A stretch of DNA of 64,000 bases from an uncultured Stenotrophomonas sp. (GCF_945952405.1 NZ_CAMFIA010000003.1:124001-188000), one strand, 5' to 3'. Positions 29,569 to 39,048 are shown, counted from the stretch's first letter. The notes: a model not told the origin generated them from the letters alone. Translations and numbers: made by a program.

Positions 29569-30387
29569 TCAACTGCCGTACAACGCCTTGCGCGGTGCGC
29601 CGGTCAACTCGGCGGCCAGCTTGGCCGCGGTCGACGGCGGCAGGTGCTCGCTCAGCTTCGCGTACACGCGACGTCCCTGCGCCAGCTGCGCTTCCTCGTC
29701 GTCGCCAGCGCCCTGCACCATCACCACGAACTCGCCCTTGCGCTGGTTGTCGTCGGCCTCGACCCGGGCCAACAGGCCGGCCAGGTCACCATCGAGCACG
29801 GTTTCGAACAGCTTGGTCAGTTCACGCGCCAGCACCGCCGGGCGCTCGCCGCCGAAGATCGCCGCCATGTCGGCCAGCGACTCGGCAATGCGGTGCGAGG
29901 ATTCGTAGAACACCATCGTGCGCACTTCGCCGGCCAGCGCCTGCAGGCGATCGCGGCGCCCGCTGGCCTTGGCCGGCAGGAAGCCTTCGAAACTGAAGCG
30001 GTCGCTCGGCAGGCCGGCGACGCTCAATGCGGCAATGGCAGCACAGGCGCCAGGAATCGGGCTGACCCGGATGCCGGCCGCACGCGCGGCACGCACCAGC
30101 CGGAAGCCCGGATCGCTGACCAGCGGCGTCCCGGCATCACTGACCAGCGCCAGAGATTCACCCGCCTGCAGGCGCGAAACCAGGCGCTGCGCCAGCGCAT
30201 CTTCGTTGTGCTCATGCAGGGCCACCAGCGGCTGCTGGATGCCGAAATGCGACAGCAACTGGCCACTGCGGCGGGTGTCTTCGGCACAGATGGCCGCCAC
30301 CGAACGCAGCACCTCCTGCGCGCGCGGGCTCAGATCGGCCAGGTTGCCGATCGGGGTGGCGACGACGTACAGGGTTGGGACACTCAT
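29569..30387 (-). CDS. rsmI: 16S rRNA 2'-O-ribose C1402 methyltransferase
   Basis: RsmI 2'-O-methylates the same C1402 that RsmH N4-methylates. The ATG of MSVPTLYVVATPIGNLADLS gives 272 residues; the open frame upstream is antisense to lpoA. ICAEDTRRSG, LALVSDAGTPLVSDPG, VSPIPGACAAIAAL, FEGFLPAK and VFYESSHRI are the tetrapyrrole-methylase-fold signatures. A C-terminal domain with LPPSTAAKLAAELTG follows. It is divergent from lpoA, an arrangement conserved in many gammaproteobacteria. Confidence 0.96.
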   Translation of the reverse strand: MSVPTLYVVATPIGNLADLSPRAQEVLRSVAAICAEDTRRSGQLLSHFGIQQPLVALHEHNEDALAQRLVSRLQAGESLALVSDAGTPLVSDPGFRLVRAARAAGIRVSPIPGACAAIAALSVAGLPSDRFSFEGFLPAKASGRRDRLQALAGEVRTMVFYESSHRIAESLADMAAIFGGERPAVLARELTKLFETVLDGDLAGLLARVEADDNQRKGEFVVMVQGAGDDEEAQLAQGRRVYAKLSEHLPPSTAAKLAAELTGAPRKALYGS

Positions 30388-30412
30388 TTCAGCGGTACTC
30401 ACGGGGCAAGGG

Positions 30413-30418
30413 TAGAAT
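30413..30418 (+). promoter_or_regulatory. Possible -10 of lpoA
   Basis: TAGAAT lies about 50 bases before the lpoA start in the short rsmI-lpoA gap. No good -35 accompanies it. Confidence 0.3.
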
Positions 30419-30468
30419 CGTAGCGTGTACCCGGCCAAGGCCGCTGCCCTCATCGCATGGACCCGATC

Positions 30469-32190
30469 ATGAACAAGCCCGCCGCACGGATCTCCGCCCT
30501 GTCGTTGTCGCTGATGCTGCTGGCCGGCTGTGCCACCACCAGCCTGACCAGCACGCCCGATTCGCCGGCCCAGAGCCAGGCGCTGGCGCTGATCGAACAG
30601 GGCAAGCCCCGCGACGCCGCGCTGCAGTTGGAAGGCCTGGCCGCCACCCTGCGTGGCGGCGCGCGCAGCAACGCACTGGCCGATGCGGCCTGGGCCTGGC
30701 ATCTGGCCGGTGACAGCGCCCGTGCGCGCAGCCTGCTCGGCCAGCTGACGGCCCGCCAGCTGTCCGGTGCCAGCCTGCAGCGCTACCAGCTGACCGGTGC
30801 CGAGCTGGCGCTGGCCGACAAGCAGCCGGCGCAGGCACTGGCACTGCTGAAGGATCATGCCGACAGCGTGGCGGTCGGCCTGCGTACGCGCTGGCTGCTG
30901 GCCCGCGCCCAGGCCCTGCAGGGCACCGGCGATGCGTTCGGCGCCGCCACCGAACGCGCACGCGCCCATGCCAGCCTGACCGGCAGCGCGCGCAGCGAGA
31001 ACCAGGCCGCGATCGCCGGCCTGCTCGGCACCCTCGACGACGCCACCCTGCGCAGCCGCGCCGCCGCCCTGCCGGCCAACGACCCGCTGTACAACTTCGC
31101 CGGCCGTGCGCTGATCGCACGCGGCCTGCCGCTGCCGCGCCCGTTCGACCGCGATGGTGCAGCCCAGTTCGATACCAGCAAGCGCCCCCCGGCAATGAGC
31201 GACGGCTACCGCCCGCCGGCCAAGCTGGCGGTCCTGCTGCCGCTCAGCGGCCGCCTGGCCACCGCCGCGCAGCCGGTGCGTGACGGCCTGCTGGCCGCCT
31301 ACTACGGCGAGACCCGCCGCCGCCCGGACATCAATTTCATCGACACCGCCGGTACGCCGGCCGGTGCACTGGCCGCCTATGACAAGGCCGTCGCCGCCGG
31401 TGCCGACTTCGTGGTCGGCCCGCTGGGCCGCGACGAAGTGGACGCCGTGTACGGCCGCCAGCAGCTGCAGGTACCGGTGCTTGCACTGAACCGCGGCAAG
31501 GATGCGCCGCCGGCCGGCAGCGCCGGGTTCTCGCTGGCGCCGGAAGACGACGGCATCGTCGCCGCCGAATACCTGCGTGGCCGCGAACGCAGCCGTGCGC
31601 TGGTGATCAGCAGCAACGACGACACCGGCCGCCGCTCCGCCACGGCCTTCGCCCAGCGCTTCGCCCAGCGCGGTGGCCAGGTGGTGGCCACGCTCAATGT
31701 CGGCGACGCCGTGGGCGATGTCGGCGCGCAGGTGCGCAATGCCGGCCAGGTCGATGCCGTGTTCCTGGCCGTGCGCGCACCGCAGGCACGCCTGCTGGCG
31801 CCGCAGCTGGCACTGGCCGGTGCCGGTGGCGCGACCCGCGTCGGCACCTCGCAGCTGACCGTCGGCAGCGGCAAGGTGGAAGAAGACGTGGCCCTGGACG
31901 GCATCGTCTATCCGAACGAAGCCTGGAACGTACGCAGTGTGTCCGGCCTGCCCTCGGCCAGCCAGGTCGCCAGCACCCTGCCGAGTGCACGGGGTGCCGC
32001 CGGCCGCCTGTTCGCCTTCGGCGCCGACGCCTGGAAGATCACCGCCTACCTGGACAAGCTGTCCAATGAAGGCGGCCTGGACGGCGCCACTGGCACGCTG
32101 TTCCTGGACAGCAACGGCAACATCCTGCGCCAGCCGGCGTGGTCGACCTTCAATGGCGGCCGGCCGATGCCGATCGTCGGTGGTCGCTGA
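30469..32190 (+). CDS. lpoA: Outer-membrane PBP1A activator lipoprotein LpoA
   Basis: LpoA (LppC) is an outer-membrane lipoprotein that activates PBP1A from the periplasmic side. The ATG of [21 protein letters not shown] gives a lipoprotein signal with the acylated Cys at position 21 (an ATG four codons earlier is possible) and 573 residues in all. The N-terminal half is helical and TPR-like (about 30-230). The C-terminal half is a periplasmic-binding-protein fold (about 245-573; [37 protein letters not shown]). yraN overlaps its end. Confidence 0.92.
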   Translation: MNKPAARISALSLSLMLLAGCATTSLTSTPDSPAQSQALALIEQGKPRDAALQLEGLAATLRGGARSNALADAAWAWHLAGDSARARSLLGQLTARQLSGASLQRYQLTGAELALADKQPAQALALLKDHADSVAVGLRTRWLLARAQALQGTGDAFGAATERARAHASLTGSARSENQAAIAGLLGTLDDATLRSRAAALPANDPLYNFAGRALIARGLPLPRPFDRDGAAQFDTSKRPPAMSDGYRPPAKLAVLLPLSGRLATAAQPVRDGLLAAYYGETRRRPDINFIDTAGTPAGALAAYDKAVAAGADFVVGPLGRDEVDAVYGRQQLQVPVLALNRGKDAPPAGSAGFSLAPEDDGIVAAEYLRGRERSRALVISSNDDTGRRSATAFAQRFAQRGGQVVATLNVGDAVGDVGAQVRNAGQVDAVFLAVRAPQARLLAPQLALAGAGGATRVGTSQLTVGSGKVEEDVALDGIVYPNEAWNVRSVSGLPSASQVASTLPSARGAAGRLFAFGADAWKITAYLDKLSNEGGLDGATGTLFLDSNGNILRQPAWSTFNGGRPMPIVGGR

Positions 32191-32548
32191 GCGCAGCCAG
32201 CGTGGCTCGGCGGTGGAAGCCGCCGCCGAGCAGCATCTGCAACAGGCCGGGCTGCAGCCGCGTGCGCGCAACGTGCGTTATCGCGGCGGCGAACTCGACC
32301 TGGTGATGGACGACGCCGGCACCGTGGTGTTCGTGGAAGTGCGCTATCGCGCGCGATCCGACTTCGGCGGTGGCGCCGCGTCGGTCGACGCCCGCAAATG
32401 CCGGCGCCTGGCCCACGCCGCGCAACTGTTCCTGCAGGACAATCCCGCGCTGGCCAATGCGCCCTGCCGCTTCGACGTGGTCGAGGCCAGTGGCGAACCG
32501 CCGCAGCTGCACTGGCTGCGTGATGCGTTCCGGCTGGATGATTGCTGA
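32180..32548 (+). CDS. yraN: YraN family (UPF0102) protein
   Basis: This is a small protein (122 residues) of the restriction-endonuclease-like fold. GTG 32180 is the best start: it overlaps the last 11 bases of lpoA and gives the usual length. GxxxEx ([13 protein letters not shown]) and the PD-(D/E)xK-type core [20 protein letters not shown] are intact. YraN has no established function, although it is widely conserved next to rsmI and lpoA. Confidence 0.9.
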   Translation: MVAERSQRGSAVEAAAEQHLQQAGLQPRARNVRYRGGELDLVMDDAGTVVFVEVRYRARSDFGGGAASVDARKCRRLAHAAQLFLQDNPALANAPCRFDVVEASGEPPQLHWLRDAFRLDDC

Positions 32549-32555
32549 TGTGTAC

Positions 32556-32735
32556 CTGCAGCCGGCCAGCGGCCGGCCCTACCCGACAGACATGCAGCCG
32601 GCCAGCGGCCGGCCCTACCCGACAGACATGCAGCCGGCCAGCGGCCGGCCCTACCCGAGAGACCTGTTGCCGGCCAACGGCCAGCATCACCCGACAGACC
32701 TGTTGCCGGCCAGCGGGCGGCGCCGCAGGAGTGCA
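32556..32735 (+). repeat. Five tandem 36-bp repeats of a palindromic core
   Basis: Five units start at 32556, 32592, 32628, 32664 and 32700, exactly 36 bases apart. Units 1-3 are nearly identical (CTGCAGCCGGCCAGCGGCC followed by GGCCCTACCCGACAGA); units 4-5 are diverged (CTGTTGCCGGCCA). The core GCCGGCCAGCGGCCGGC is the same palindrome as in the GTAG elements elsewhere, here without GTAG ends. The array lies between yraN and the YdjM-like gene. Confidence 0.9.
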
Positions 32736-32741
32736 GGACTG

Positions 32742-33350
32742 ATGCCTTCGATCATCACCCATGCCGCCGTGCCGCTGGCACTGTGGTGTGCCGCCGACCG
32801 CGGCCGCATCCCGCCGCGCCTGCTGGCCGCCGGCGTGGTCGCAGCGATGCTGCCCGATGCCGACGTGCTGGCCTTCGCCCTGCACATTCCCTATGCCGAT
32901 GCCTTTGGCCATCGCGGTGCCAGCCATTCGCTGCTGTTCGCGTTCGTGCTGGCGGCGGTAGCGGCGGTGTTGGCATTCTTTGGTAGCGGCCGACCTTGGT
33001 CGGCGGGTTCGTGCCAACCAAGGTTGGCACCTACCAAGGCAGGGCCAACGGTTGCGTCGATCCTACAAGCCGCGGTGTTCGTCTTCGTGTGCGCGGCCAG
33101 CCACCCGCTGCTGGATGCGATGACCTCCGGCGGGCTCGGCGTTGCCCTGGCCTGGCCCTGGAGCGACCAGCGCTTCTTCGCACCGTGGCGGCCGATCCGC
33201 GTTTCACCGTTTGCCGCGCAGTTCTTCAGCGCGCGCGGCGTCGCCACCCTGCTGTCTGAACTGCGCTGGGTATGGCTGCCACTGGCCACTGCCGTCGTCG
33301 CCTGGAAACTGATCCAACCCTCTTCTGCTGCCCCACGAGATCCGTCATGA
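32742..33350 (+). CDS. YdjM-like (DUF457) membrane-bound metal-dependent hydrolase
   Basis: The 202-residue integral membrane protein has MPSIITHAAVPLALW, with the family's first His, then LPDADVLAFALHIPY (the D-x-D metal site), HRGASHSLLFAF and SHPLLDAMTSGGLG. These His/Asp motifs match the LexA-binding, membrane-bound metal-dependent hydrolase family, which has no proven substrate. Residues at about 81-98 are encoded by a GTAG-type repeat inserted in frame. The start follows the 36-bp repeat array; the frame is open through it, but coding there is unlikely. Confidence 0.85.
   Translation: MPSIITHAAVPLALWCAADRGRIPPRLLAAGVVAAMLPDADVLAFALHIPYADAFGHRGASHSLLFAFVLAAVAAVLAFFGSGRPWSAGSCQPRLAPTKAGPTVASILQAAVFVFVCAASHPLLDAMTSGGLGVALAWPWSDQRFFAPWRPIRVSPFAAQFFSARGVATLLSELRWVWLPLATAVVAWKLIQPSSAAPRDPS
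32983..33034. repeat. GTAG-type inverted dimer inside a coding sequence
   Basis: The element runs from GTAGCGGCCGACC to GTTGGCACCTAC, 52 bases with two palindromic halves (GCCGACC-TTGGTCGGC and GTGCCAACC-AAGGTTGGCAC). It lies wholly within the YdjM-like gene and keeps its frame open. Confidence 0.85.
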
Positions 33351-34732
33351 GTACCGCCCTGCCTGCTGCCCTGGTTGCCGAACTGTCCGCCCTGCTGGGC
33401 GCGGAGGGCTGGCGCACGGATCCGGGCAGCCTGGAAGCGAACGCACAGGACAACTCGTGGCGCCACCAGCATCCTGCTGCCGTCGCGCTGCCGGCCGATG
33501 TGGCGCAGGTGCAGGCGCTGGTGCGTGCCTGCCGTGCGCATGGCGTGGCCCTGGTCGCGCGCGGCGCAGGGACCGGCACCACCGGTGCGGCCGTACCGTT
33601 GCCGGGCAGCATCGTGTTGTCGTTCACCCGCATGGACCGCATCGTGGAGATCCGCGCTGGCGACCGCTGCGCGGTAGTGCAGCCGGGCGTGCTCAACGGC
33701 ACGCTGCAACAGGCACTGGCGCCGCACGGCCTGTTCTGGGCGCCCGACCCCTCCAGCGCGGACGTCTGCAGCATCGGCGGCAACCTGGCCTGCAACGCCG
33801 GCGGCCCACGCGCGGTGAAGTACGGCACCAGCCGCGACAACGTACTCGGGCTGGTGGCGGTGACCGGCAGCGGCGACCTTATCCGCTGTGGCGGCGCCTA
33901 CACCAAGGACGCCACCGGCTACGACCTTACCCACCTGCTGGTGGGCAGCGAAGGCACGCTGGCCCTGATCGTGGAAGCCACGCTGAAACTGACGCCGCTG
34001 CCGGTAAGCCAGGCCGGCCTGCGCGTGCTGTATCGCGACGCCGATGCCGCCGCTGCGGCGGTGTCGCGGCTGATGTCGCAACCGGTGGTGCCGACCCGCC
34101 TGGAATTCATGGACGCCCGCAGCCTGGAACTGCTGCGCCTCAACGGCGCCGATGTGCCGGACGCCGGCGCGATGCTGCTGGTCGAAGCCGATGGCGACCA
34201 CGACACCCTCCCGTACCTGCTGCAGGCATTGGCCAGCGCCGCCGAAGGCGACGGCATGATTGCGCTGGACGTGGCGATGGAAGGGCGCGCGCGTGACCAG
34301 CTGTGGGCCGCGCGCAAGGCGCTGTCGCCGGCGTTGCGCAGCGTCGCGCCGGGCAAGATCAATGAAGACGTGGTGGTTCCGGTATCGCGCATCCCTGCAC
34401 TCGTGGCCGGTGTACAGGCGCTGGCACGCGACTACGCGCTGACCATCGTCACCTTCGGCCATGCCGGCAACGGCAACCTGCACGTCAACATCCTCTACCA
34501 CCCTGACGATGCCGACGAGAATGCGCGTGCGCATGCCGCACTACCGAAGATCTTCGAGCTGACGTTGGCGCTGGGGGGTACCTTGTCGGGCGAACACGGC
34601 ATTGGGCTGGCCAAGCGCGATTTCATGGCACAGGCCTTCAGCCCGGCCACGTTGATGGCGATGCGGGCAATCAAGGCCGCGCTGGACCCGGACGGCATCC
34701 TCAACCCGGGCAAGGTGTTGCCTCCGGCATAG
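33347..34732 (+). CDS. FAD-linked 2-hydroxyacid oxidase (GlcD/D-lactate dehydrogenase type)
   Basis: This cytosolic or membrane-associated flavoprotein has 461 residues from the ATG overlapping the previous stop (ATGA). The VAO-type FAD domain (about 35-215) shows VARGAGTGTTGAAVP, PDPSSADVCSIGGNLACNAGGP and GYDLTHLLVGSEGTLALI. The C-terminal FAD-oxidase domain has the metal/substrate motif FGHAGNGNLHVN and SGEHGIGLAKRDFM. It probably oxidises D-lactate, glycolate or D-2-hydroxyglutarate; the sequence alone does not decide between them. No glcE/glcF partners are nearby, which argues against glycolate. Confidence 0.88.
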   Translation: MSTALPAALVAELSALLGAEGWRTDPGSLEANAQDNSWRHQHPAAVALPADVAQVQALVRACRAHGVALVARGAGTGTTGAAVPLPGSIVLSFTRMDRIVEIRAGDRCAVVQPGVLNGTLQQALAPHGLFWAPDPSSADVCSIGGNLACNAGGPRAVKYGTSRDNVLGLVAVTGSGDLIRCGGAYTKDATGYDLTHLLVGSEGTLALIVEATLKLTPLPVSQAGLRVLYRDADAAAAAVSRLMSQPVVPTRLEFMDARSLELLRLNGADVPDAGAMLLVEADGDHDTLPYLLQALASAAEGDGMIALDVAMEGRARDQLWAARKALSPALRSVAPGKINEDVVVPVSRIPALVAGVQALARDYALTIVTFGHAGNGNLHVNILYHPDDADENARAHAALPKIFELTLALGGTLSGEHGIGLAKRDFMAQAFSPATLMAMRAIKAALDPDGILNPGKVLPPA

Positions 34733-34750
34733 CGCCGAGCGCACCCACCT

Positions 34751-34841
34751 GTAGCGCCGAGCCCATGCTCGGCTGCTCTCCGCCCAGATCACGATGACAC
34801 CCGCGCCGCACGTGGCAAGCCGAGCATCGGCTCGGCGCTAC
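34751..34841. repeat. GTAG-type inverted pair
   Basis: GTAGCGCCGAGCCCATGC with a CTCGGCTGC arm (34751-34776) faces GCAAGCCGAGCATCGGC ending in CGCTAC (34815-34841). The right-hand CTAC end, read on the minus strand, is the TAG stop codon of the acyltransferase gene. Confidence 0.85.
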
Positions 34842-36805
34842 AGGGGCGCGTCGTCGGCAAGGTCGACCAGGGTCTGGCGGAAACTGGGCAGCAGCACGCG
34901 GTTGCCGTGCCCGCTCAGATGGTCGTTGTCGAAGAACAGCGGCTCGCCGTCCGTCACCGCGGCACAGGTGTCGGGCCCGCACAGCCATGGCAGCGGGTCC
35001 CATACCGTCAGCAACGGATGGCGCACGGCCAGCTCCGCCAGCAACGTCATCTGCGGCGCGCGCAGCCGCTCCAGATCCGCGCGCGGCATGCTCAGGCCAC
35101 CTGCGCACGCAGGGTTGCGGCGGTTGAACCAGTCCGAACAGCGATACGCACCGGCCTTGAACAACGGCAGCGGTGCGTCGATGACGATGTGCACGCGCAG
35201 CGCCTGCAGGCGCTGCAGGACACGTTCGGCTTCCTCACGCGCAGCCTGCGCATGTACCGGCGTACGCGCGTCCAGCAGCTGGCGGTAGATCTGCTGCGGA
35301 TCCTGCTGCTGCCAGTCGAAGCCACGCAGCTCCGGCATGCGCAGCGCCGCAAGCAGCACGATATCGCCCGGGCGGGCCTCGCTCTCGACGGTCGACAGCG
35401 CCTCTTCGATGAAGTCCTGGCACTCGGCCGGGCTGGCCCGCAGCAGGTTGACGAAGCTGCAACCACCGCGATCCTGCTGATGAAGCTGCATGCCGGTCTG
35501 GCGCGCGGCCATGCTGGTCATCGTGCGATAGGCCGCCGCATGCGAGTCACCGACCACGAACAGGCGCCGCCCTGCAAGCGCCGGCGCAGCAACCGGTTGC
35601 AGTGGCCGCCACGCTGGATAGCGCCGGGCCTGCCACGCATACCCATCGCGGGTGACGCTGAGCGAGATCTGCTCGTGGTACTCCACCGTGGCCCAGGCAC
35701 CCGCAGCGCACACCGCCACCACCGCCAGTGCCGACGCCAGCAGCTTGGCAGGAGCCACGCGCAGCAGCGGTACGGCACTGCGCAGCGGACGTTCCACGAG
35801 ATGATGGGAGGCTGCCGACACCGCCAGCAGCAACAACGGGTACAGCCACAGCGCTGCGCCCTGCAGGCCATGGGTCCAGCGCAGCAGCACCAGCAGCGGC
35901 CAATGCCAGAGATACAGTGAGTAGGACAACCGGCCCAGATACGCCAGCGGCGCCCAGCCCAGCGCGCGGCCGATGCGCGAGGTGCCCGGCGCCGAAACCG
36001 CCGCCAACAGCAGCACGGTGCCGGCCACGGTGGCGAGCACGCCCGGCACCGGCATCGGCAGCCGCGGAGCCACCATCACGCCGGTTGCCAGCAACGCCAG
36101 GCCCAGCGCTGCAGAGCGATCACCCCACGGGCTCGTCGCACGCAGGCTCATCCACTGGTACAGCAGCGCACCGGCCGCCAGTTCCCAGAACCGCGACGGC
36201 AGCAGATAGAAGGCAGACGCCGGCGCGGCATGCGCCTGCCAGGCCGCCCACGCCAGCGACAGCAGGGTCAGCGCCGGCAGCAGCCAGCGCGACCCCAGCG
36301 ATTGCCCGCGCCCCCGCAGCCAGATGAAGAACAGCAGCGGGAATACCAGGTAGAACTGTTCTTCCACGCCCAGCGTCCACGTATGCAGGAACGGGTTGAG
36401 TTCCGCACCCGGCGAGAAGTAGTCGTCCGGCTGGCCGGCCAGCACCAGGTTGCTGGCGCCCACCAGCGCCGCCCACCCGGTCTGGTCGAACTGTTCATTG
36501 CGCCAGGCACGCGGTATGAACAAGGCCGACAGCACGAAGGTGGCCATCAGCATCACCAGCAGCGCCGGCAGCAGGCGCAGCACGCGGCGCCGATAGAAGT
36601 CGAGCAGCAACGCCCCCAGCGGCATGCCCGCGCGCGCGGCCAGCGACTGGCTGATGACAAAGCCGGACACCACGAAGAACAGGTCCACGCCGGTGAAACC
36701 ACCCGGCAACCAGGCGGCGTTGACGTGGAAGAGGATGACGGCCAGCACCGCCAGCGCACGCAGGCCATCGATGGCGGCGTTGTGGGGACGTTCGGTAGAG
36801 GTCAT
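34838..36805 (-). CDS. Acyltransferase-3/SGNH O-acetyltransferase (OafA/OatA type)
   Basis: This is a 655-residue inner-membrane acyltransferase. Residues 10-370 form about ten membrane helices of the acyltransferase-3 family, with AIDGLRALAVLAVILFHVN (H27), GVDLFFVVSGF, LGVEEQFYLVFP and SYSLYLWHWP. The fused periplasmic SGNH domain has VVGDSHAAAYR (S421) and the C-terminal FDNDHLSGHGN (D626, H629), so its triad looks complete. Such proteins O-acetylate LPS O-antigen, peptidoglycan or exported glycans. It is isolated from glycan clusters, so the target is unknown. Its stop codon comes from a repeat element. Confidence 0.92.
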   Translation of the reverse strand: MTSTERPHNAAIDGLRALAVLAVILFHVNAAWLPGGFTGVDLFFVVSGFVISQSLAARAGMPLGALLLDFYRRRVLRLLPALLVMLMATFVLSALFIPRAWRNEQFDQTGWAALVGASNLVLAGQPDDYFSPGAELNPFLHTWTLGVEEQFYLVFPLLFFIWLRGRGQSLGSRWLLPALTLLSLAWAAWQAHAAPASAFYLLPSRFWELAAGALLYQWMSLRATSPWGDRSAALGLALLATGVMVAPRLPMPVPGVLATVAGTVLLLAAVSAPGTSRIGRALGWAPLAYLGRLSYSLYLWHWPLLVLLRWTHGLQGAALWLYPLLLLAVSAASHHLVERPLRSAVPLLRVAPAKLLASALAVVAVCAAGAWATVEYHEQISLSVTRDGYAWQARRYPAWRPLQPVAAPALAGRRLFVVGDSHAAAYRTMTSMAARQTGMQLHQQDRGGCSFVNLLRASPAECQDFIEEALSTVESEARPGDIVLLAALRMPELRGFDWQQQDPQQIYRQLLDARTPVHAQAAREEAERVLQRLQALRVHIVIDAPLPLFKAGAYRCSDWFNRRNPACAGGLSMPRADLERLRAPQMTLLAELAVRHPLLTVWDPLPWLCGPDTCAAVTDGEPLFFDNDHLSGHGNRVLLPSFRQTLVDLADDAPL

Positions 36806-37020
36806 GCGGGTGGACGTGGCGGGCGATCCATCAGCATCACCGCCGCCGGCCCGCACACTCAACGGGCAATTGCGACAGATGCGGTTTCTGTTCAACCGCG
36901 GTCCAGCCAGGCATCCGCAAGGCGCGCAGGCGCGATCGCAGCGGATCACCAGGCTCCGGCGGATTTCAGCTGACGGGCGACATGTTGCCAGGCAAGCGTG
37001 GGCCCGGTTCTACAGAGGTC

Positions 37021-37983
37021 TCACGCGAAATGCTGGTAGCCACCCTCGCTGGCTTCGCCGTCCACGTGCACGCCCTGCCCTTCGGCGATGCGGCCGATGC
37101 GGGTGAGCGGCAGATCCAGCGATTCGGCCAGGTAGTGCAGTGCATCGCGCTGGTCGGCAGCGGCGGTGAAGCACAGTTCGTAGTCGTCACCCCCACGCAG
37201 TGCGCAATCGCGCGCGCCTTCGCGGCCCAGCAGTTCGCGCAGCGCCTGCGAGACCGGCAGCAGATCGGCATCGACGTGGGCAGCAACGTTGCTGCGCGTG
37301 GCGATGTGGCCGAGGTCGGCCAGCAGGCCGTCGGACACGTCCACTGCCGCATGCGCGAATGCACGCAGGCGCAGGCCGAGGGTGACCCGTGGCGTCGGCC
37401 GCAGCAGGCGCAGGCGCAGGCTTTCGTAGTCGGCCAGCAGCGTTGCGGTGGCCACGCTCAGCGCACCCTGCTGCCACAGGCGCAGCGCACCGGCGGCATC
37501 GCCCAGGGTGCCGCTGACCCACAGATCATCGCCGACCTGCGCGCGGTCGCGGCGCAGGGCCTGGCCACGCCCCACCTGGCCCATCGCGGTCACCGACAGC
37601 GACAGCGGCCCGCGCGTGGTGTCGCCCCCGATCAGCGCAATGTCGTGCTGATCGGCCAGGGCAAAGAAGCCATCGGCGAAGGCATCGATCCAGTCCTCCG
37701 ACGCTTCCGGAAGCGAAAGCGCCAGCGTGCACCACGCCGGGCGCGCGCCCATCGAGGCCAGATCGGAGAGATTGACCGCCAGGGTCTTCCAGCCGATGTC
37801 GAAGGCCGGGGTTTCCGCCGGAAAATGCACGCCACTGTTGAGCGTGTCGGCGGTCACCACCAGCTGCTCGTTGGCACGCGGCTGCAGCAGCGCGGCGTCA
37901 TCACCGATGCCGAGCAGGATGTCGTCGCGCTCGACGGTGCGGGCGCGGATGCGGTCGATCAGGGCGAATTCGGCCAGGGACAT
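37021..37983 (-). CDS. thiL: Thiamine-monophosphate kinase
   Basis: ThiL phosphorylates thiamine phosphate to the active cofactor TPP. The 320-residue product has MSLAEFALIDRIR, LLGIGDDAALLQP, the metal-binding VNLSDLASMGARP, GGDTTRGPLSLSV and DVSDGLLADLGHI. The 3' end has GGDDYELCFT. The product starts at the ATG giving MSLAEF; the frame is open further upstream into nusB. It is the last gene of the ribE-ribBA-ribH-nusB run, separated from nusB by a repeat pair. Confidence 0.96.
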   Translation of the reverse strand: MSLAEFALIDRIRARTVERDDILLGIGDDAALLQPRANEQLVVTADTLNSGVHFPAETPAFDIGWKTLAVNLSDLASMGARPAWCTLALSLPEASEDWIDAFADGFFALADQHDIALIGGDTTRGPLSLSVTAMGQVGRGQALRRDRAQVGDDLWVSGTLGDAAGALRLWQQGALSVATATLLADYESLRLRLLRPTPRVTLGLRLRAFAHAAVDVSDGLLADLGHIATRSNVAAHVDADLLPVSQALRELLGREGARDCALRGGDDYELCFTAAADQRDALHYLAESLDLPLTRIGRIAEGQGVHVDGEASEGGYQHFA

Positions 37984-38029
37984 GGGGATGCTCCCGCAGT
38001 TGTGCATGCCGCGCATCGCGCGGCGGGCG

Positions 38030-38094
38030 GTAGTGCCGGCCGCTGGCCGGCAACCTGAGGATCCCTGCAGCTGCCGGCCAGCGGCCGGCACTAC
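38030..38094. repeat. GTAG-type inverted dimer between nusB and thiL
   Basis: GTAGTGCCGGCCGCTGGCCG (38030 on) and its mirror ending GGCCGGCACTAC (to 38094) form a 65-base near-perfect inverted pair. As RNA it would fold into one long hairpin or two small ones inside the operon transcript. Confidence 0.9.
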
Positions 38095-38104
38095 CACAGG
38101 CAGG

Positions 38105-38584
38105 TCAGTGACCCGATTCGACCTTGCGCCATTCCACGGCGGCACGATCCAGCACACCGTTGACGTAGGTATGGCCGTGCTCGGAACCGAAGCGCTTGGC
38201 CGATTCGATGGCTTCGTTGATGACCACGCGGTACGGCACGTCCAGGCGGTAACGCAGCTCGTAGGCAGCCAGGCGCAGCACCGCGCGTTCGATCGCGTCG
38301 ACTTCCTCGATGCCACGGTCCAGGTACGGGCCCAGCGCTTCGTCGATGTCGCGGCGGTTGTCGAGCACGCCGTGCAGCAGGTTCTCGAAATAGCCGAGAT
38401 CGGCGATCTCGCGCGCCTGCTCGTGGGCGAACTGGGCGATCAGCGACTGTGCGTTGCCGCCGGAGATCTGCCAGGCGTAGATGGCCTGCACGGCACGACG
38501 GCGCGCGCGCGAGCGCAGCACCGGATCGACGCCATCGCGGCGGACGGGTTTACCGGAGGGCTTGCCCTGGGTGTTCTTGTTCAT
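38105..38584 (-). CDS. nusB: Transcription antitermination factor NusB
   Basis: NusB binds boxA RNA with NusE (S10) in rRNA antitermination complexes. The 159-residue all-helical protein shows [51 protein letters not shown] and [17 protein letters not shown], all typical. The first 20 residues are a basic extension. The start overlaps the ribH stop by four bases. Confidence 0.96.
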   Translation of the reverse strand: MNKNTQGKPSGKPVRRDGVDPVLRSRARRRAVQAIYAWQISGGNAQSLIAQFAHEQAREIADLGYFENLLHGVLDNRRDIDEALGPYLDRGIEEVDAIERAVLRLAAYELRYRLDVPYRVVINEAIESAKRFGSEHGHTYVNGVLDRAAVEWRKVESGH

Positions 38585-39048
38585 GGCAGCTGCTCCAGGA
38601 GATTGACCATTTCCAATGCGGCGAGTGCGACTTCCTCGCCCTTGTTGCCGTGGCTGCCGCCTGCGCGGGCCTCGGCGTCTTCCACGCGTTCCACCGCCAG
38701 CACGCCGTTCAGCACCGGCACACCGAAATCCAGCTGCACGCGCATCAGGCCTTCGGCGCAGCGGTCGGCCACGTGTTCGTAATGACGGGTGTCGCCACGG
38801 ATCACGCAGCCCAGGGTGAGGATGGCGGCGTGTTCATGGGCGGCTGCCAGGCGCGCGGCAACCAGCGGCAGTTCCCAGGCACCCGGCACGCGGATCACGT
38901 CGATGTTGGCTTCGCTGATGCCGTTGCCGGCCAGGCTCAGGCGTGCGCCTGCGACCAGCGTGTCGGTGATGCGGGCGTTCCAGCGGCTGGCCAGGATGGC
39001 GAAGCGCGCCGACTCGGGAGTGCGAAGATCGCCTTCGTAGTGGCTCAT
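38581..39048 (-). CDS. ribH: 6,7-dimethyl-8-ribityllumazine synthase
   Basis: RibH condenses 3,4-dihydroxybutanone phosphate with the ribitylamino-pyrimidine. The 155-residue product has [33 protein letters not shown] and [17 protein letters not shown], which includes the catalytic His. Also present are [20 protein letters not shown] and a C-terminal Leu-rich helix. It is downstream of ribBA, from which repeats separate it by about 170 bases. Confidence 0.97.
   Translation of the reverse strand: MSHYEGDLRTPESARFAILASRWNARITDTLVAGARLSLAGNGISEANIDVIRVPGAWELPLVAARLAAAHEHAAILTLGCVIRGDTRHYEHVADRCAEGLMRVQLDFGVPVLNGVLAVERVEDAEARAGGSHGNKGEEVALAALEMVNLLEQLP

Noticed and set aside
32556-32735. CRISPR array
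   Set aside because: The 36-bp units are directly contiguous with no unique spacers and no cas gene is nearby.
32538-32741. N-terminal extension of the YdjM-like protein through the 36-bp repeats
   Set aside because: The family starts at MPSIITHA and the repeat core is the same palindrome found in noncoding gaps; kept only as a finding.
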